NCBI GenBank assembly: GCA_945865925.1
Contig: CAMBFG010000012.1
Location: 1 to 46,338, forward strand
Direction: 5' to 3'
DNA: 46,338 bases
Origin: Dehalococcoides mccartyi
GTDB lineage: Bacteria; Chloroflexota; Dehalococcoidia; UBA2979
Under the pieces are notes generated by a model. It did not search any database, was not told the origin of the DNA, and saw only the letters and a list, made by a program, of their open reading frames with translations. A program made the translations under genes and the position numbers. This document shows, in pieces, positions 44,411 to 46,338 of this stretch. Position 1 is the stretch's first letter, and each line of letters begins with the position of its first letter.

Positions 44411-44830
44411 CTACTTGACCTCGATTCCCATGGAGCGGGCGGAGCCCTCGACGATGCGCACGGCGTCGTCCAGGCTGTCAGTGTTCAGGTCAGGCAGTTT
44501 GATCTTGGCGATCTCAGTGAGCTGAGCACGCGTGATCGAGCCGACGTTTTGCAAGAGGTTCTTCGGCGAGCCCTTGGGGATGCCGGCGGCGCGACGCAGC
44601 AGGTCGGAGGCCGGGGCCGTCTTCAGGATGAAGTTGAACGAGCGGTCTTCGAAGATGGTAATGCGGGCCGGGACCACGCCTTCCATCGCCTTGGTCTGCT
44701 CGTTGTAGGCCTTGCAGAACTCCATGATGTTGATGCCGTGCGGGCCCAGTGCAGTACCGACCGGCGGGGCAGGGTTTGCCTTGCCAGCGGGGATCTGCAG
44801 GGTCACGACGGTGCGGACCTTCTTCGCCAT
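44411..44830 (-). CDS. rplK: 50S ribosomal protein L11
   Basis: 139 residues, standard. The N-terminal domain reads [20 protein letters not shown] then [20 protein letters not shown], with the Pro-rich thiostrepton-region motif. The C-terminal rRNA-binding domain includes [20 protein letters not shown] and the signature-like [28 protein letters not shown] lies 6 bases before the ATG. It is an L11-stalk protein at the factor-binding centre. It follows nusG after 123 bases with no visible tRNA or gene between them. Confidence 0.98.
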   Translation of the reverse strand: MAKKVRTVVTLQIPAGKANPAPPVGTALGPHGINIMEFCKAYNEQTKAMEGVVPARITIFEDRSFNFILKTAPASDLLRRAAGIPKGSPKNLLQNVGSITRAQLTEIAKIKLPDLNTDSLDDAVRIVEGSARSMGIEVK

Positions 44831-44953
44831 CTGTGTCTCCTTCGCGCGCCGGCCGGGAATGCCCCGCCCTGGTCGCGCTCCCTCTGGCGGTCTCGCCGCT
44901 CAGAGGTATGCACTGTGTGATGCGACGTCCGAGGACGCCGCGCTGACCCTCGA

Positions 44954-45544
44954 CTAGCGCTTCTGCACCTCGAGGAAGTCGAGTTCGACGGGGGTCTCCC
45001 GGCCGAACATCGAGACCATCACGCGCACGCGGCCACGCTCCATGTCGAGCGCGTCCACCATGCCGATCATGTCGCTGAACGGGCCACTCGTGACGACCAC
45101 GGACTCGCCGACGGTGAAGCCGATGTTGACGCGCGGCTGGGCGACCTGCTGGTCGCGCATCAATTGCTCGACCTCGGCGTCCGCCATGGGCGTCGGCTTC
45201 TGCTGGTTGTCGGACGTCGTGGAAGCGAAGCCGGTGACGCCGGGCGTGTGCCGGACGACGTACCAGGTGTTGTCGTCCATGCGCATCTGCACGAAGACGT
45301 AACCCGGGAAGCGCTTGTGGGAGACGGTCTTGCGCTGGCCGTTCTTGATCTCGATCTCGTCCTGCGTGGGGATGAAGACCTGGAAAATACGGTCAGCCAG
45401 GTCCATCGCCTTCACGCGCTGCTCGAGCGAGGTCTTCACCTTGTTCTCGTAGCCGGAGTAGGTCTGGACGATGTACCAGGCGCGGCCATCGTCGGTAACC
45501 TCGGGCTCTTCGTCGGCGGTGGTGCTGACGGTCTCGTTCACCAT
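44954..45544 (-). CDS. nusG: Transcription termination/antitermination protein NusG
   Basis: 196 residues. The NGN domain begins at about residue 22 (AWYIVQTYSGYENKVKTSLE) after a Thr/Glu-rich N-terminal tail (MVNETVSTTADEEPEVTDDG). The KOW domain reads VGESVVVTSGPFSDMIGMVD. SHKRFPGYVFVQMRMDDNTW is the canonical NGN face. It binds RNA polymerase and couples it to Rho or ribosomes. AAGGGG lies 6 bases upstream; the gene follows secE by 11 bases in the conserved secE-nusG order. Confidence 0.98.
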   Translation of the reverse strand: MVNETVSTTADEEPEVTDDGRAWYIVQTYSGYENKVKTSLEQRVKAMDLADRIFQVFIPTQDEIEIKNGQRKTVSHKRFPGYVFVQMRMDDNTWYVVRHTPGVTGFASTTSDNQQKPTPMADAEVEQLMRDQQVAQPRVNIGFTVGESVVVTSGPFSDMIGMVDALDMERGRVRVMVSMFGRETPVELDFLEVQKR

Positions 45545-45555
45545 GGTGATTCCCC

Positions 45556-45867
45556 TTACCGCAGCAACGTCTGCTCGACGAGCCAGCCGAAGAACAGGTC
45601 AGCCCCGCCCATCACCAGCCCGAGCGCGAGTGAGATCACCACGACCACGGTGGTGAGGTTGACGACCTCACGACGCGACGGCCAGGTGACCTTCTTGAGT
45701 TCAGCGACGATGTCCCCGAACCAGCGACGTGGCGAGAAGCCGGTCCGCTCGACGCCTGCGACGGCGGGTGCGGACAGCGTCATCTGGGAACGGCGTGGCT
45801 GGGCGGCCTCGCGCTGCTTCTGGCGGCGTTCGGCCCGCTCTTGCGAGCGGCGCTGTTCACGACCCAT
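45556..45867 (-). CDS. secE: Preprotein translocase subunit SecE
   Basis: 103 residues. The N-terminal 45 are a charged Arg/Gln/Glu extension (MGREQRRSQERAERRQKQRE) not part of the family core. The core follows: FSPRRWFGDIVAELKKVTWP then SRREVVNLTTVVVVISLALG, with the conserved KKVxWP-SRxE amphipathic stretch and one membrane helix. It clamps the SecY channel. It lies 61 bases from rpmG and 11 from nusG, the standard location. Confidence 0.96.
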   Translation of the reverse strand: MGREQRRSQERAERRQKQREAAQPRRSQMTLSAPAVAGVERTGFSPRRWFGDIVAELKKVTWPSRREVVNLTTVVVVISLALGLVMGGADLFFGWLVEQTLLR

Positions 45868-45928
45868 GGTTGTGTCCTGACTCCCGCCGAGGGCGGTGCG
45901 TACGTCGGGGGATGCGTGCGAGCCGGGG

Positions 45929-46093
45929 CTAGCGCGTTTCGCGGTGGGCGCGGGTGAGGCGGCAGCGCGGGCAGAACTTCTTCAGTTCCAGACGCTCCGG
46001 GTCGTTCCGCTTGTTCTTCTTTGTGACGTAGTTCCGCTCGCGGCACTCTGTGCATGCAAGCGTGATGTGGTCGCGGTCCTGTGCCTTCGCCAT
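45929..46093 (-). CDS. rpmG: 50S ribosomal protein L33
   Basis: 54 residues: [20 protein letters not shown], then [20 protein letters not shown] and [14 protein letters not shown]. Both CxxC zinc pairs are kept (C14/C17 and C41/C44), so it is the zinc-binding form. GTAGGAGA precedes the ATG by 5 bases. It lies between tuf and secE, as in many bacteria. It is too short for common ORF cut-offs and easily missed. Confidence 0.97.
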   Translation of the reverse strand: MAKAQDRDHITLACTECRERNYVTKKNKRNDPERLELKKFCPRCRLTRAHRETR

Positions 46094-46148
46094 CTGTGTC
46101 TCCTACGCTCCCGGCCGCCTCAGCCTGTCGCCGGTGCTGTCGCGTGGT

Positions 46149-46168
46149 GGCCTCGGCTGTCCGAGGCC
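46149..46168 (-). terminator. Hairpin between tuf and rpmG
   Basis: Perfect 8-bp stem GGCCTCGG-CTGT-CCGAGGCC, 21 bases after the tuf stop. No T-run follows on the minus strand (ACCACG), so it may be a processing or partial termination signal. Confidence 0.4.
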
Positions 46169-46188
46169 TCATTTATGTTACTCGATGA

Positions 46189-46338
46189 CTACTCGAGAAT
46201 CTTGGTGACGACGCCGGCGCCCACCGTCCGGCCACCCTCACGGATGGCGAACCGCAGACCGTCCTCGATCGCGATCGGGTAGATCAGTTCGATCGTCATC
46301 TGCACGTTGTCCCCGGGCATCACCATCTCCATGCCGTC
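46189..46338 (-). CDS. tuf: Elongation factor Tu, C-terminal end (cut by window edge)
   Basis: The last 49 codons of EF-Tu are present, running to the stop at 46191-46189; the rest lies beyond the window. The text reads [20 protein letters not shown], then [20 protein letters not shown] and AGVVTKILE, the near-invariant end of domain 3 in EF-Tu. It delivers aminoacyl-tRNA to the ribosome. It heads the visible part of the tuf-rpmG-secE-nusG-rplKAJL cluster on the minus strand. Confidence 0.98.
   Translation of the reverse strand, partial: DGMEMVMPGDNVQMTIELIYPIAIEDGLRFAIREGGRTVGAGVVTKILE

Noticed and set aside
44831..44953. A possible small gene or RNA between rplK and nusG
   Set aside because: No start with a ribosome site and no strong structure; short frames only.
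46094..46188. A tRNA-Trp gene, often found between tuf or rpmG and secE
   Set aside because: No cloverleaf or tRNA T-loop sequence; only a short hairpin is present.

Overview
This is a high-GC bacterial chromosome segment. It most resembles Chloroflexota, probably a Dehalococcoidia-type or related lineage; that placement is inference. Supporting signs are an 11-subunit-style Nuo operon without nuoE, nuoF and nuoG, SOS boxes of the GAAC-N4-GTTC type used by Gram-positive-like LexA, a T-box leader on ileS, a two-gene transketolase, a deazaflavin (F420)-type nitroreductase, and lipoproteins with Thr/Pro-rich linkers. Nothing looks recently acquired: there is no transposase, integrase, CRISPR array, rRNA or tRNA, and base composition is uniform apart from two copies of a structured non-coding repeat.

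Layout. 1-6709 (minus): nuoA-B-C-D-H-I-J-K-L, tightly overlapping, with nuoL cut by the window edge and a recognisable promoter near 6800. 6710-7150: intergenic DNA with repeat copy A. 7255-11258: HU protein, SAM methyltransferase, glycerate kinase, a small membrane protein, a degenerate aldo/keto reductase and a deazaflavin-dependent nitroreductase. 11350-12897: an MFS exporter, then a 62-residue zinc ribbon behind an excellent promoter carrying two LexA boxes. 13007-14790: split transketolase. 14801-17645: an acidic small protein and proBA. 17706-19394: a YihY-type membrane protein and a Gmad2 lipoprotein. 19460-23225: ileS with a complete T-box leader, terminator and promoter. 23244-26245: a double zinc-ribbon protein, an orphan 44-residue gene and murJ. 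26295-28531: SRPBCC and ArsR pair, and rimO. 28631-31636: RodZ/PASTA-like protein, zinc dehydrogenase, repeat copy B, rpsT and a DinB-like protein. 31782-35239: kinase-like, hydrolase, CitE-like and lipoprotein genes. 35360-38332: purA, a membrane protein, a Mug-type glycosylase and a zinc-ribbon membrane protein. 38349-42178 (minus): HNH, CvpA, RadC, two membrane proteins (one with LysM) and hisI. 42318-46338 (minus): tuf (partial)-rpmG-secE-nusG-rplK-rplA-rplJ-rplL, with a structured leader before rplJ.

How the parts fit. Most of the window is housekeeping: respiratory proton pumping, translation and ribosome biogenesis, proline, purine and histidine synthesis, and cell-wall synthesis (murJ and the RodZ-like protein). 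Regulation is unusually readable: SOS boxes inside a promoter, a palindromic operator filling the spacer of the arsR promoter, a T-box that should sense uncharged tRNA-Ile, and mutually exclusive helices ahead of the L10/L12 genes. Several genes start right after a TAGANT-like -10 element with no ribosome-binding site, which suggests leaderless transcripts.

The most unusual item is the SOS-box-preceded small protein at 12709-12897. Its C-terminus looks like the redox-active zinc-ribbon tail of class II (B12-dependent) ribonucleotide reductase without the enzyme.
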